Numbered from the stretch's first letter, positions 54,738 to 63,873 are shown. The stretch is 64,000 bases of DNA from Phycicoccus sp. CSK15P-2 (GCF_016888005.1 NZ_JAFDVE010000002.1:173248-237247), one strand, 5' to 3'. Made by a program: numbers and translations. Notes: a model not told the origin generated them from the letters alone.

Positions 54738-55816
54738 TCAGGACGCTGCGGTAGTGAACACCTCCGCCTCGGCGAAGTGAAGATAGTTGGCCCCGGCCAG
54801 CTGCACCATCACGTAGCGACCGGATGTTGGAACGTCGATGACTGTCGGTGCACCCATCTGACCGGACTGGTGACTCGACCACACCCCAGGCTGCGTAGCC
54901 TGCTCGCCAGGCGAAAGTGCTGTATCGAAGGGCTCTTCTGACACGAACAACCAGAAGTCGGTGGTGCGGTCCGAGCAGCAGTCAGTTCGGTTCCAGAGAT
55001 GCACGGACTCGATATCGGCGACGTCACCGAGGTCCACCTGCCACCAGGCGTGCTCCTCGTAGTTGGTGTGAATCACCGACCCGACACCCCAGTTGCCATC
55101 GGTGACGCCATCTACCGCCCTCCCCGGAACTCCGCCGGCGGCGGTGGACGAGGAGGTGGCAGTCTTGCCGCGAGCCACGTTGTCCAGGCCGCTGGTGTCC
55201 GGGAGAGCATCCACGTTCACCGTGTAGGTGCCTACGTACCCGGGCCGTTCCACCACGAGCTGGTACTCACCTGCCGGTAGCTCCTTGACCTGGTGGCCAC
55301 CTACCGTCCCTAGGCTGGTTCCTGAGGCGTCCAGCACCTTGGAGAACGTTCCATCGACGGCGTGGCCGGACCCGTCGAACACGACTGTGCGGCCGCCCTC
55401 GGGGACGGTGAAGGAGTACACGTCCTTGGATGCGGTGGTCTCCAGGCTTCCCGGCACCTGGTGTCGCGACCCCGCCGATCTTGCCTGGCTCGATCTTCTG
55501 ACCGATCTCCAGGTCGAACTCGTCATCGGCAGGCTTGACGAACGTGTCGACTGAGTAGGTGCCGGTGGTCCCGGCCCGGCCCACGATCAGCTGGTAGGTC
55601 CCAGCGGGGAGCTGGTACTCGTGATGGCCATAGACGTTGCCGTAGGACTTCCCGGACTCATCGACCACCTGGGAGGCGGTGTCCCACAGCACTGCACCAG
55701 CGCCGTCGAAGACCACGGTGCGGCCGCCCTCGGGGACGGTGAAGGAGTACACGTCCTTGGATGCGGTGGTCTCCTGCGACCCGGCACCTGGTGTCGCGAC
55801 CCCGCCGATCTTGCCT
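54738..55816 (-). pseudogene. truncated, frameshifted tail of a repeat protein with F5/8-type C domain
   Basis: This is the 3' end of a paralogue of the giant secreted protein. From 55816 downward it encodes most of one 110-residue repeat (starting at KIGG), a second divergent repeat, then an F5/8 type C (discoidin) domain (NVARGKTATSSS...WWQVDLGDVADIESVHLWNRTDCC) ending at 54738. Homology to the repeat stops exactly where the IS begins, so the 5' part is missing. A one-base insertion (extra T in the TT at 55448-55449) shifts the frame between the two repeats. The first repeat is nucleotide-identical over long stretches to about 60380-60691. Confidence 0.85.
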
Positions 55817-55830
55817 CCTGACTTGGCTCA
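55817..55830 (+). repeat. IS terminal inverted repeat (transposase 3' side)
   Basis: CCTGACTTGGCTCA, the perfect reverse complement of 57613-57626. It contains the transposase TGA stop (55828-55830 on the minus strand). Confidence 0.9.
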
Positions 55831-57513
55831 TTCGGTTAGTGCGTGAGTTCCGTTCTGGCTCAGGGCGTCGAGGTGGGCTTGCTGCTGGTCGGGGATCGCG
55901 GGTGGGAAGGTCTGCTGGGCGCCGTTGATCGCGATGGTGGCTGAGCGCAGGGGTCGGAGCTGGCGGACCAGGTTGCGGATCGCCAGCCCGGTGCGGGCCT
56001 GGGCTTCACGGGCCACCGCGAGGGCGGTGACGACGATGGTCAGGTGCGCCTCGATCGCCTCGCGGAGGGGGTACCCCCTGCACGGAGTGCTTGGGGGCGG
56101 GTGGAACATGGGCCGGGCGCGTAGGTCGGTCTTGGACATCCGGAAGGACTGCTCGACCCGCCACAGGTCGTGATACGACCCGATGACCTCGTCGGCGGGC
56201 ATGAGCGTGGCGGGGATGTTGGTCACGTACCCCTTCAGCCCGACCAGGCAGCGGGCCCTGGTCAGCGAGGCGGTGTCGAGGGTGAGCGCGCCACCAGTGG
56301 TCTTGACGAACCGCGGCGTGCGGGTGGCCTTCTCCCCGGCGATGACCGCTTGGGCGCGGTGCTCCTGCAACGTGAGGGTCTTGGCGTCCCGCGCGGCGCG
56401 CTTCGCGCTGTAGGCCCACACTGCCCGCCACGAGCCGGGATGCTCGCTGGGGTCCCACACCGGTTCGGCACGCTGGCGGACGTCGTTGACCGCCGCCGCG
56501 GCCCGGGTCGCCACCCTCGGGGTGATCGTGTCGATGACTTGTCCGTCGGTGAAGGCGTCCCCGTGCCAGCGGAAGTACGACGCCAGGTCGCCTGGGGCTT
56601 TGGCCGCGCGGGAGCCGACGATGAAGCGGACGCCGGCCGCGTCGAGCTCCTTCAAGTTCGTGGCGGAGAGCATGCCGGCGTCGGCGACCACCGCCATCGA
56701 CTCCAGCGCGTGCCGCTCCTGGAAGGAGCGGATGATCGGTAACAAGGTGGTCGTCTCCGCCTTGTTTCCCTCGAAACAGCCGACCTCGAGCGGAAACCCG
56801 CGACGGTCCACCAGCAGCCCGACCACGACCTGCGGGTCGACCCGCCGTTCTTTGGAGTAGCCGACCTTGCGCAGCTCGTCCTCACGCTCGGCCTCGAAGT
56901 ACAACGTCGTCACGTCATAGAGCACCAGCGAGAGATCCCCGCTGGTGGAGGCGTGGGCGTAGCAGGCGGCCGCCACCTTCTCCCGGTACCCGCGCTCCTG
57001 CGCCCGGGTCAGGGTCCGTTTCATCGTCGCGTAGCTGGCCGGCGCCACCCCCAGCTCACCCAGGACCCGGCCGCAGTCCAGCAGCGAGGTCGGCTCCACC
57101 ACCCGCGCGATCACCAGATCCTTGAACACCCCATCCGACAGGGCCACCTCGAACCCGAGCCGGTCGTACACCCCGACCAGTGCCTCGTACAGCACCCGCG
57201 AGCTCGTGCCCACCACCCGACCCGGCCCGTCCCGGCCCGCCGAGGCCGACACCGCCCCACCGGACAGCAGTCCCGACGGTTCGCCCGTGGCCACCAGAGC
57301 AGTCACCACCGGGGACGGTCCCACGCCCAGCTCCAGCACCCCCTGCCCCGGATCGGCCAGTAGCTCCCGGGCGCGTTCCAGCAGCACCCCCAACTCGGCC
57401 TCGGTGTGCGCCGACCCGACATGCGCGAGGATCCGCTGCCGGCCCTCGCCGTACTCAGCGACCTGGACCGCCGTCGCGCCCGAGGCCGTCCTCACCCGCC
57501 GAATGAACGCCAC
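55828..57513 (-). CDS. IS1634-family transposase
   Basis: A 561-residue DDE transposase starting at GTG. Acidic residues of the catalytic triad are in VLYDVTTLYFEAE, VVADAGMLSATN and the C-terminal DLWRVEQSFRMSKTDLRARP block, the IS4/IS1634 YREK-like signature. An 11-13-residue stretch, PPPSTPCRGYP, interrupts the usually continuous ARPMFH-LREAIEAHLT region shortly after the catalytic Glu. It comes from a G/C-rich palindromic segment near 56070-56106 and may reduce activity. Reading frame and length are otherwise intact. Confidence 0.93.
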   Translation of the reverse strand: MAFIRRVRTASGATAVQVAEYGEGRQRILAHVGSAHTEAELGVLLERARELLADPGQGVLELGVGPSPVVTALVATGEPSGLLSGGAVSASAGRDGPGRVVGTSSRVLYEALVGVYDRLGFEVALSDGVFKDLVIARVVEPTSLLDCGRVLGELGVAPASYATMKRTLTRAQERGYREKVAAACYAHASTSGDLSLVLYDVTTLYFEAEREDELRKVGYSKERRVDPQVVVGLLVDRRGFPLEVGCFEGNKAETTTLLPIIRSFQERHALESMAVVADAGMLSATNLKELDAAGVRFIVGSRAAKAPGDLASYFRWHGDAFTDGQVIDTITPRVATRAAAAVNDVRQRAEPVWDPSEHPGSWRAVWAYSAKRAARDAKTLTLQEHRAQAVIAGEKATRTPRFVKTTGGALTLDTASLTRARCLVGLKGYVTNIPATLMPADEVIGSYHDLWRVEQSFRMSKTDLRARPMFHPPPSTPCRGYPLREAIEAHLTIVVTALAVAREAQARTGLAIRNLVRQLRPLRSATIAINGAQQTFPPAIPDQQQAHLDALSQNGTHALTE

Positions 57514-57612
57514 CCAGCGACCCTAGGACACCCGCTTAGTGCGTGAAACCACACCACCCCACGCCACATCACCCCAGGTCAGAGACCCGAGCACTCCCCA
57601 GCCGGCAACACG

Positions 57613-57626
57613 TGAGCCAAGTCAGG
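57613..57626 (-). repeat. IS terminal inverted repeat (transposase 5' side)
   Basis: TGAGCCAAGTCAGG on the plus strand, the perfect complement of the left end, 99 bp upstream of the transposase GTG. Confidence 0.9.
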
Positions 57627-57985
57627 CCGGACTCACATACACCGTCAACCTTCCGCACGTCCTGGCCCAGCTGGCCCTGAAGGCCCACGCTTTCGCCGGC
57701 CGCAAGACCCGACGTGACGCCATCGACATCTGGCGGCTCGCCGAGGCCGCCCGACAAGCCGGCTACGGCCCCACCGCCTGGCCGGCCGGTGCGACGACAC
57801 GCGACACCCACAGACTGCTGCGACAGCACTTCACGACCCCCACCGGTGCAGGCATCAACGCGCTCCGGGTGACCACAGGCGATGCCGCGCGCGTTCGCCT
57901 CCTCGTCGCGCGACTACTGCCTCCCCACCAGGAAGTGCTACCCGGCGGTGGGTTCGAACACGACGTCGACCCAGTAGTTAGATGA
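57627..57985 (+). pseudogene. C-terminal remnant resembling AbiEii-type nucleotidyltransferase
   Basis: About 119 codons remain open from the IS right end to a TAG at 57985. The translation LTYTVNLPHVLAQLALKAHAFAGRKTRRDAIDIWRLAEAARQAG has the LxLKxxAxxxRxxxxDxxDxWRLxEA pattern found near the C-terminus of AbiEii-like nucleotidyltransferases. The N-terminal catalytic part is missing, cut off by the IS. The last codons overlap the convergent 3' end of the giant gene. The assignment is tentative, as only the C-terminal pattern is available. Confidence 0.45.
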
Positions 57986-60900
57986 GCTCCACGAGCTGGA
58001 GGGGAACGCATTCCCGGCCTGATAGGTGTACACCCCTCCACCCGCGAGGGCTGTCAGTGGCCCACGGGTACGCGCTTCCGACATTCCACCCTGGGTGTAG
58101 GAGTAGTGGCCGACGTTCGTGTGGTACGACGCCACATAGGTGGTGTCTGCTGAGATGGTTACCGGACTCTCGAAAAGGAGAGTCTGCCAACCGCTTTCAG
58201 ACTCATCCGTGAACTCGCCAGTAGCTAGCAGCTGCCCTGAGGCGGTCCACAGGCTGCCGACGTGGGCACCCGTATTGCCTGGCTGCTTGAAGAACCGAAC
58301 GCCACTGACGACGCCTGGGGCATCGGCCACGAACCGGACTCCCAGATTCACGGCATTGGAGTCTGACGCTTCACGTGCGGTTGACGGCGTGGATGCGTCC
58401 CACACACCGCACGGACAGGTGACGGGTGCGTTGGGGTCAGGTTCGACACTGGTGTCGATGGTGTAGTCACCGACGAAGCCCTCGCGGGCGACCACGATCC
58501 GGTAGGCCCCAGCAGGCAGCTCGTACACGCGCTTGCTGTACACCTCGCCGTAGGACTTCCCGGAGGCATCGATCACCTTCGACCCGCCCAGAGCGTTGCC
58601 CCACCCATCGAGGACAACCGTTCGGCCGCCCTCAGGCACCGTGAACGAATACACGTCCTTGGATGCCGTGGTCTCCAACCGGCCGGCACCCGGGGCGGTC
58701 TCCCCGCCGATCTTGCCCGGCTCGATCTTCTGACCGATCTCCAGATCGAACTCGTCATCAGCCGGCTTGACGAACGTGTCGATGCTGTAGTCACCCACGA
58801 AGCCCTCGCGGGCGACCACGATCCGGTAAGCCCCAGCAGGCAGCTCGTACACGCGCTTGCTGTACACCTCGCCGTAGGACTTCCCCGAGGCATCGACCAC
58901 CTTCGACCCGCCCAGAGCGTTGCCCCACCCATCGAGGACAACCGTGCGCCCACCCTCGGGCACCGTGAACGAGTACACGTCCTTGGATGCCGTGGTCTCC
59001 AACCGGCCAGCACCCGGGGCGGTCTCCCCGCCGATCTTGCCCGGCTCGATCTTCTGACCGATCTCCAGATCGAACTCGTCATCAGCCGGCTTGACGAACG
59101 TGTCGATGCTGTAGTCGCCGGTCATTCCGGCCCGGCCCACGACCAGCTGGTAGGTCCCAGCGGGGAGCTGGTACTCGTGATGGCCATAGACGTTGCCGTA
59201 GGACTTCCCGGACTCATCGACCACCGTCGAGGCCGTATCCCACAGCACTCCACCAGCACCGTCGAAGACCACCGTGCGACCACCCTCGGGCACGATGAAC
59301 GAATACACGTCCTTGGACGCGGTGGTCTCCTGCGACCCGGCACCTGGTGTCGCGACCCCGCCGATCTTGCCCGGTTCGATCTTCTGACCGATCTCCAGGT
59401 CGAACTCGTCATCGGCAGGCTTGACGAACGTGTCGACTGAGTAGGTGCCGGTGGTCCCGGCCCGGCCCACGATCAGCTGGTAGGTCCCAGCGGGGAGCTG
59501 GTACTCGTGATGGCCATAGACGTTGCCGTAGGACTTCCCGGACTCATCGACCACCGCCGAGGCCGTGCTCCACAGCACTGCACCAGCGCCGTCGAAGACC
59601 ACCGTGCGACCACCCTCGGGCACGGTGAACGAGTACACATCCTTGGACGCGGTGGTCTCCTGCACTCCCGCACCTTCAGCAGCCACTCCGCCGATCTTGC
59701 CCGGTTCGATCTTCTGACCGATCTCCAGATCGAAGTGCTCGGGGAGGGGCCTCGCCTGCGTCTCGACACTGTAGGTCCCCGTCATCCCGGCTCGGCCCAC
59801 GACCAGCCGGTACTCACCGGCAGGGAGCTCGTACTCGTTGTGGCCATAGACCGACCCGTAGGACTTCCCGGCAGCGTCGACCACCTGGGAGGCGGTGTCC
59901 CACAGCACTCCACCAGCACCGTCGAAGACCACCGTGCGACCACCCTCGGGCACGATGAACGAATACACGTCCTTGGACGCGGTGGTCTCCTGCGACCCGG
60001 CCCCGGGTGCCGCGACCCCGCCGATCTTGCCCGGCTCGATCTTCTGACCGATCTCCAGATCGAACTCGTCATCAGCAGGCTTGACGAACGTGTCGATGCT
60101 GTAGTCGCCGGTCATTCCGGCCCGGCCCACGACCAGCTGGTAGGTCCCAGCGGGGAGCTGGTACTCGTTGTGGCCATAGACGTTGCCGTAGGACTTCCCG
60201 GACTCATCGACCACCGTCGAGGCCGTATCCCACAGCACTCCACCAGCACCGTCGAAGACCACCGTGCGACCACCCTCGGGCACGATGAACGAATACACGT
60301 CCTTGGACGCGGTGGTCTCCTGCGACCCGGCACCTGGTGTCGCGACCCCGCCGATCTTGCCCGGTTCGATCTTCTGACCGATCTCCAGGTCGAACTCGTC
60401 ATCGGCAGGCTTGACGAACGTGTCGACTGAGTAGGTGCCGGTGGTCCCGGCCCGGCCCACGATCAGCTGGTAGGTCCCAGCGGGGAGCTGGTACTCGTGA
60501 TGGCCATAGACGTTGCCGTAGGACTTCCCGGACTCATCGACCACCTGGGAGGCGGTGTCCCACAGCACTGCACCAGCGCCGTCGAAGACCACGGTGCGGC
60601 CGCCCTCGGGGACGGTGAAGGAGTACACGTCCTTGGATGCGGTGGTCTCCTGCGACCCGGCACCTGGTGTCGCGACCCCGCCGATCTTGCCTGGCTCGAT
60701 CTTCTGACCGATCTCCAGGTCGAACTCCTCAGGCTCGACGGCCATGACCGGCAACTCGTAAGTGTCAACGGGACCCTGCTTGCCGGTGACGCTCAGGCGG
60801 TAGGTGCCCGCGGACAGCGCTTCGTACAGCAGATGGTTGTTGCGGTCCGTGGGCTCCACCACCTTCCCCGTGTCGTCGTTCAGGAGCTCCGCGCGAACCG

Positions 60901-63739
60901 CAGGAGCGGCGCTTGTCTCGACCAGGACCGGAGCGTTCGCGGCCTCAGCATCGATGGTGAACTGGTACTCATCGGCGGCACCCGGTGTCTCGATCGTCCC
61001 GAGTCCTTCGCCCAGGTCGGGAGAGGCTACGAACGGCAGAGCCAGGCCCTCAGCAACATCCGGATCCGGCGCGTTGAGCGCGACCCGCAGCGAGTCGACA
61101 GCAAGCCCCGATCCCGAGATGGCGTGCACATTCCGGGTGCCGAACTGCGCCTTGAGGGCATCGCCCACGTGGGGCAGCGGCACGGTGATGGAGTAGGCCG
61201 TGTATGCGGTACCGGCGGGTGTGACTCCGACGCCGTCGATGGAGATGTCGGTACCAGGGGGACCTGACAGCACGACCCCACTGTCGTTGAGGGAGAACAT
61301 CGCGCCTGTCGCACCGTCAACGTTCACGGCGAGCTCATGATCCGCGGACGGGGACCCGAGGACGACGACCCGTGCATCCAGCTGAGCCGTGTCGTGGCGG
61401 GGGATGGACAGCACCCCGAACTTGTAGGGAGCATCGTCGAAAAACGGGCCGGCTCCGCGTGAGGAGTCATCGAGCTGCACCGTGGTTTTCGACTGAAGGC
61501 TCACAGGAACCGCCCCGTCGTAGTTTTGCTCGAGCACTCCGTCCTCGTTGAATCCAACCTGCGCGGGATCGATGACCGACGGGGTCGCCGCCGCGGCTGC
61601 CGCGAAAGAGGCGTCGCTCGTCACGAGAGTGTCCAGCACGCACGCTTCCATCGGCGCGCCGCTCGCTACCCCCGCATCGAGACAGGACGCGTTCGCGAGA
61701 TCGATCTGCGAAGGCGAGAAGTCGCCAAGCGTCACGATGTTCTCCGGGAAAGACCGGTCGGTGAAGGTCTCGGTCGACTCCCCGTTCTCATAGGTGAAGA
61801 GGGCCTCTTCGGCATCCACACGCCAGGCATCAGCAAAACGCCCGTGCAGCACGCTGAGATCCGATGCCGCGTTCAAGACGGTGCCATCGCGCAGGGCGAG
61901 ATCGTTCGCGGCATTCCCGTCGTTGTCACCGAGCAGTCCCGCGCTGGTGACCCCTTCGGGAGCCACGATACGCAGATTTTCCGCGCTCCTACCGGTCATG
62001 GTCAATCCATCCGGGCCACTGATCGCCCACACGCCACGTACGTGTGCGATGGCGAGCCCACCGTCCGTGACCATGAAACCGTCCAGCGACAGAGGTTCGC
62101 CATTCAGCAGGGCGGCCGAGCCGACAAGCTCTACGCGGTCTTCACCTGCGCCGAACGCGGCCGTCCCCATCACCGAGACGTTAGACGACGCAGCAACGAA
62201 CCTTCCTTGAACCACAGATCCGGCGGCTGTTCTTGCCAGAACGAATTCCCCGACGCTTTGGAGGTCATAGAACCTGCGGTCCATGGTCACCAAGTGCGGA
62301 TCCCCGAATAGGTTGAAGCCAAGCAGATCGGCGATGTCGAGAATCAGCTCGACAGTGAAGTAGACGTCGACCACCAGCATGATGATCTGGCCCAGGAGAG
62401 GGATGAAGTTCGCCGTGGTACTCAGGCCGATGCGGATTGCGTACCTCTCCAGCAGTCCCGCCAATTTTCTGGCCATGCCTTCGGTGATCGCCCGCTGGAT
62501 GAACTTCTCCCCGCCGCGCTCGACAATCCGAATTGTTCCGTCAATGGCTGCATGTCGGAGACCAGCGGAGGCGCCAGAGCCGACCAAAGAGCGAACAGAA
62601 CTCTCGATGACAACACCTTCGAGCTCGCGCATCAACTCACGAACGAGCGCTTCCTCGGTGATCTTCGCCGACGCGCTAAACATCGCACGAGCGGTAACGT
62701 CCAGCACCTTCTGCGCAGCCTGCGTCCCCAACTTCGTCGTGAGGTTGATGAGCTGTCGACTTATCAAATGGAGCGACTCCTGGGTCACTATCTCCTTGAT
62801 GTCGGTGTGCCAGGTCTGGCGCGGCTTAGTGGTCGGCGCTTTCCTGTGCTCGACGTCGCCATCGTGAGCATACTTCGAGACGTCCACGTAGTCCGCAACC
62901 CCGTTGCCGTTGCAGTCGGACCCGCTGGGCATCTTTCCGGCAGGGATGTCCTGCCCATCTTCAGCGAGTTCCATCGCCATTTCGCACTTCTCTTGCGCCT
63001 CAATCTCCTCCTCGGAAACCTGGCGTTTTTGGCAGCGCACGGCGGTCCTGTCGATCATGATGACGCCTTCTATAGGTGCGTGCACCTCGTAGCGCCATCC
63101 GTCGACTTTGTTGGGGTCTCCTTCCGAACACCTCTTTCCGCGGTAGAACGAATCCGTGTACTTCCCGGTCAAGTCCCACACGTCCGCCGGATGGTCGCTG
63201 TTCTCCCCAATCGCTTCTGCGTAGTCGGTTGCTTGAACCCAAGCATCACTGGCGCTTTCGACCCAACTGCTCTTCAGCTCGACCACTTTGACTTCACTGG
63301 TGGAAGAACCAGGGTTGTAGGTCATGACGTCCAGACGCCGGGTATCGGCGGGCATCGACGTTTCCCACTGCATCGTGGGCGGGACCGCCCAGAGCGAACC
63401 GCCTGTCTGTCGCGCGATGAACCGTCCCTGCGCGACATACTCCGCTATCCCCTCCCACAGCCCGTAGATCTCCTCGGGGTTCGCTGCCCGCGTGGGGTCA
63501 ATGAGGTGCTGGAGGCGACCACGGTTCATGCGCGCCCCGTAGTTGGCGATGCACTCCCACCCTTGCGGAGAAGCGAAGGGCCTGGCGGTTGTGTCCGGTC
63601 GTGACGAGTTGGGCTCACACGGCACGACGACTGGTTCCGCATGGGCCGCTGGCGCTTGGACGACGGTGGTGGCAACACCGCCACCGACAACCGTGAGGGC
63701 GGCGACGACGACTCTGACGACCGAGCAGCGGAACGACAC
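57938..63739 (-). CDS. giant secreted repeat protein (PD-(D/E)XK-like motif, VWD, seven repeats, DUF4082)
   Basis: A 1933-residue exported protein starting at GTG with GGGGAG about 10 nt upstream. The order is: signal peptide (1-34, AHA/EP); an N-terminal globular region with RRLD137VMTYN...VVE154LK156SS and Gln169 in a following helix, the spacing of a PD-(D/E)XK nuclease-type site; an EF-hand-like DCNGNGVADYVD loop (275-286); a long hydrophobic segment (about 437-472); a von Willebrand type D domain from GDPH (479) to about 640; a linker with lectin-like strands; seven 108-110-residue repeats (1005-1770); and a C-terminal DUF4082-like domain (about 1776-1933, VNLGVRF...ADTTYVASYHTNVGHYS). 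No LPXTG motif or membrane tail is seen, so it is probably released or wall-associated. Its function is unknown. Confidence 0.85.
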   Translation of the reverse strand: MSFRCSVVRVVVAALTVVGGGVATTVVQAPAAHAEPVVVPCEPNSSRPDTTARPFASPQGWECIANYGARMNRGRLQHLIDPTRAANPEEIYGLWEGIAEYVAQGRFIARQTGGSLWAVPPTMQWETSMPADTRRLDVMTYNPGSSTSEVKVVELKSSWVESASDAWVQATDYAEAIGENSDHPADVWDLTGKYTDSFYRGKRCSEGDPNKVDGWRYEVHAPIEGVIMIDRTAVRCQKRQVSEEEIEAQEKCEMAMELAEDGQDIPAGKMPSGSDCNGNGVADYVDVSKYAHDGDVEHRKAPTTKPRQTWHTDIKEIVTQESLHLISRQLINLTTKLGTQAAQKVLDVTARAMFSASAKITEEALVRELMRELEGVVIESSVRSLVGSGASAGLRHAAIDGTIRIVERGGEKFIQRAITEGMARKLAGLLERYAIRIGLSTTANFIPLLGQIIMLVVDVYFTVELILDIADLLGFNLFGDPHLVTMDRRFYDLQSVGEFVLARTAAGSVVQGRFVAASSNVSVMGTAAFGAGEDRVELVGSAALLNGEPLSLDGFMVTDGGLAIAHVRGVWAISGPDGLTMTGRSAENLRIVAPEGVTSAGLLGDNDGNAANDLALRDGTVLNAASDLSVLHGRFADAWRVDAEEALFTYENGESTETFTDRSFPENIVTLGDFSPSQIDLANASCLDAGVASGAPMEACVLDTLVTSDASFAAAAAATPSVIDPAQVGFNEDGVLEQNYDGAVPVSLQSKTTVQLDDSSRGAGPFFDDAPYKFGVLSIPRHDTAQLDARVVVLGSPSADHELAVNVDGATGAMFSLNDSGVVLSGPPGTDISIDGVGVTPAGTAYTAYSITVPLPHVGDALKAQFGTRNVHAISGSGLAVDSLRVALNAPDPDVAEGLALPFVASPDLGEGLGTIETPGAADEYQFTIDAEAANAPVLVETSAAPAVRAELLNDDTGKVVEPTDRNNHLLYEALSAGTYRLSVTGKQGPVDTYELPVMAVEPEEFDLEIGQKIEPGKIGGVATPGAGSQETTASKDVYSFTVPEGGRTVVFDGAGAVLWDTASQVVDESGKSYGNVYGHHEYQLPAGTYQLIVGRAGTTGTYSVDTFVKPADDEFDLEIGQKIEPGKIGGVATPGAGSQETTASKDVYSFIVPEGGRTVVFDGAGGVLWDTASTVVDESGKSYGNVYGHNEYQLPAGTYQLVVGRAGMTGDYSIDTFVKPADDEFDLEIGQKIEPGKIGGVAAPGAGSQETTASKDVYSFIVPEGGRTVVFDGAGGVLWDTASQVVDAAGKSYGSVYGHNEYELPAGEYRLVVGRAGMTGTYSVETQARPLPEHFDLEIGQKIEPGKIGGVAAEGAGVQETTASKDVYSFTVPEGGRTVVFDGAGAVLWSTASAVVDESGKSYGNVYGHHEYQLPAGTYQLIVGRAGTTGTYSVDTFVKPADDEFDLEIGQKIEPGKIGGVATPGAGSQETTASKDVYSFIVPEGGRTVVFDGAGGVLWDTASTVVDESGKSYGNVYGHHEYQLPAGTYQLVVGRAGMTGDYSIDTFVKPADDEFDLEIGQKIEPGKIGGETAPGAGRLETTASKDVYSFTVPEGGRTVVLDGWGNALGGSKVVDASGKSYGEVYSKRVYELPAGAYRIVVAREGFVGDYSIDTFVKPADDEFDLEIGQKIEPGKIGGETAPGAGRLETTASKDVYSFTVPEGGRTVVLDGWGNALGGSKVIDASGKSYGEVYSKRVYELPAGAYRIVVAREGFVGDYTIDTSVEPDPNAPVTCPCGVWDASTPSTAREASDSNAVNLGVRFVADAPGVVSGVRFFKQPGNTGAHVGSLWTASGQLLATGEFTDESESGWQTLLFESPVTISADTTYVASYHTNVGHYSYTQGGMSEARTRGPLTALAGGGVYTYQAGNAFPSSSWSSSNYWVDVVFEPTAG
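58430..60727 (-). repeat. seven tandem coding repeats of 330/324 bp
   Basis: Unit starts on the minus strand are at 60727, 60397, 60067, 59737, 59407, 59077 and 58753. The first five are 330 bp and the last two 324 bp. Each encodes EFDLEIGQKIEPGKIGG...ETTASKDVYSF(T/I)VPEGGRTVV...ELPAG.Y..VV.R...G.YS(V/I)(D/E)T, a beta-rich pre-peptidase-C-like unit. Units 2 and 5, and units 6 and 7, are nearly identical at nucleotide level, which indicates recent duplication or gene conversion. Confidence 0.95.
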
Positions 63740-63873
63740 GACTAGACATCTCCCCGATATCCTCTTGCCACAACCCCTCCGGCAATGGCCGGGGAGAAAG
63801 TATCCGAACTTGGGCGTGCCGTAAAGTCGAGCCCGGAGTTGCCCCGCCGTCGATGCACCCCTTCCCTTGTCGC

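Larger units (their letters stand above)
55817..57626 (-). mobile_element. IS1634-family insertion sequence, complete, 1810 bp
   Basis: It is bounded by perfect 14-bp terminal inverted repeats (CCTGACTTGGCTCA / TGAGCCAAGTCAGG) and carries one long transposase gene whose stop codon lies in the left repeat. Flanks CTTGCCT and CCGGACT show no target duplication, so the two sides are probably not the original insertion site. The left flank is the truncated repeat gene and the right flank is an unrelated gene remnant. Confidence 0.9.

Noticed and set aside
57945..57965. GGGTTCGAAC resembling a tRNA T-loop
   Set aside because: It lies within overlapping coding ends, and no acceptor, D or anticodon arms surround it.
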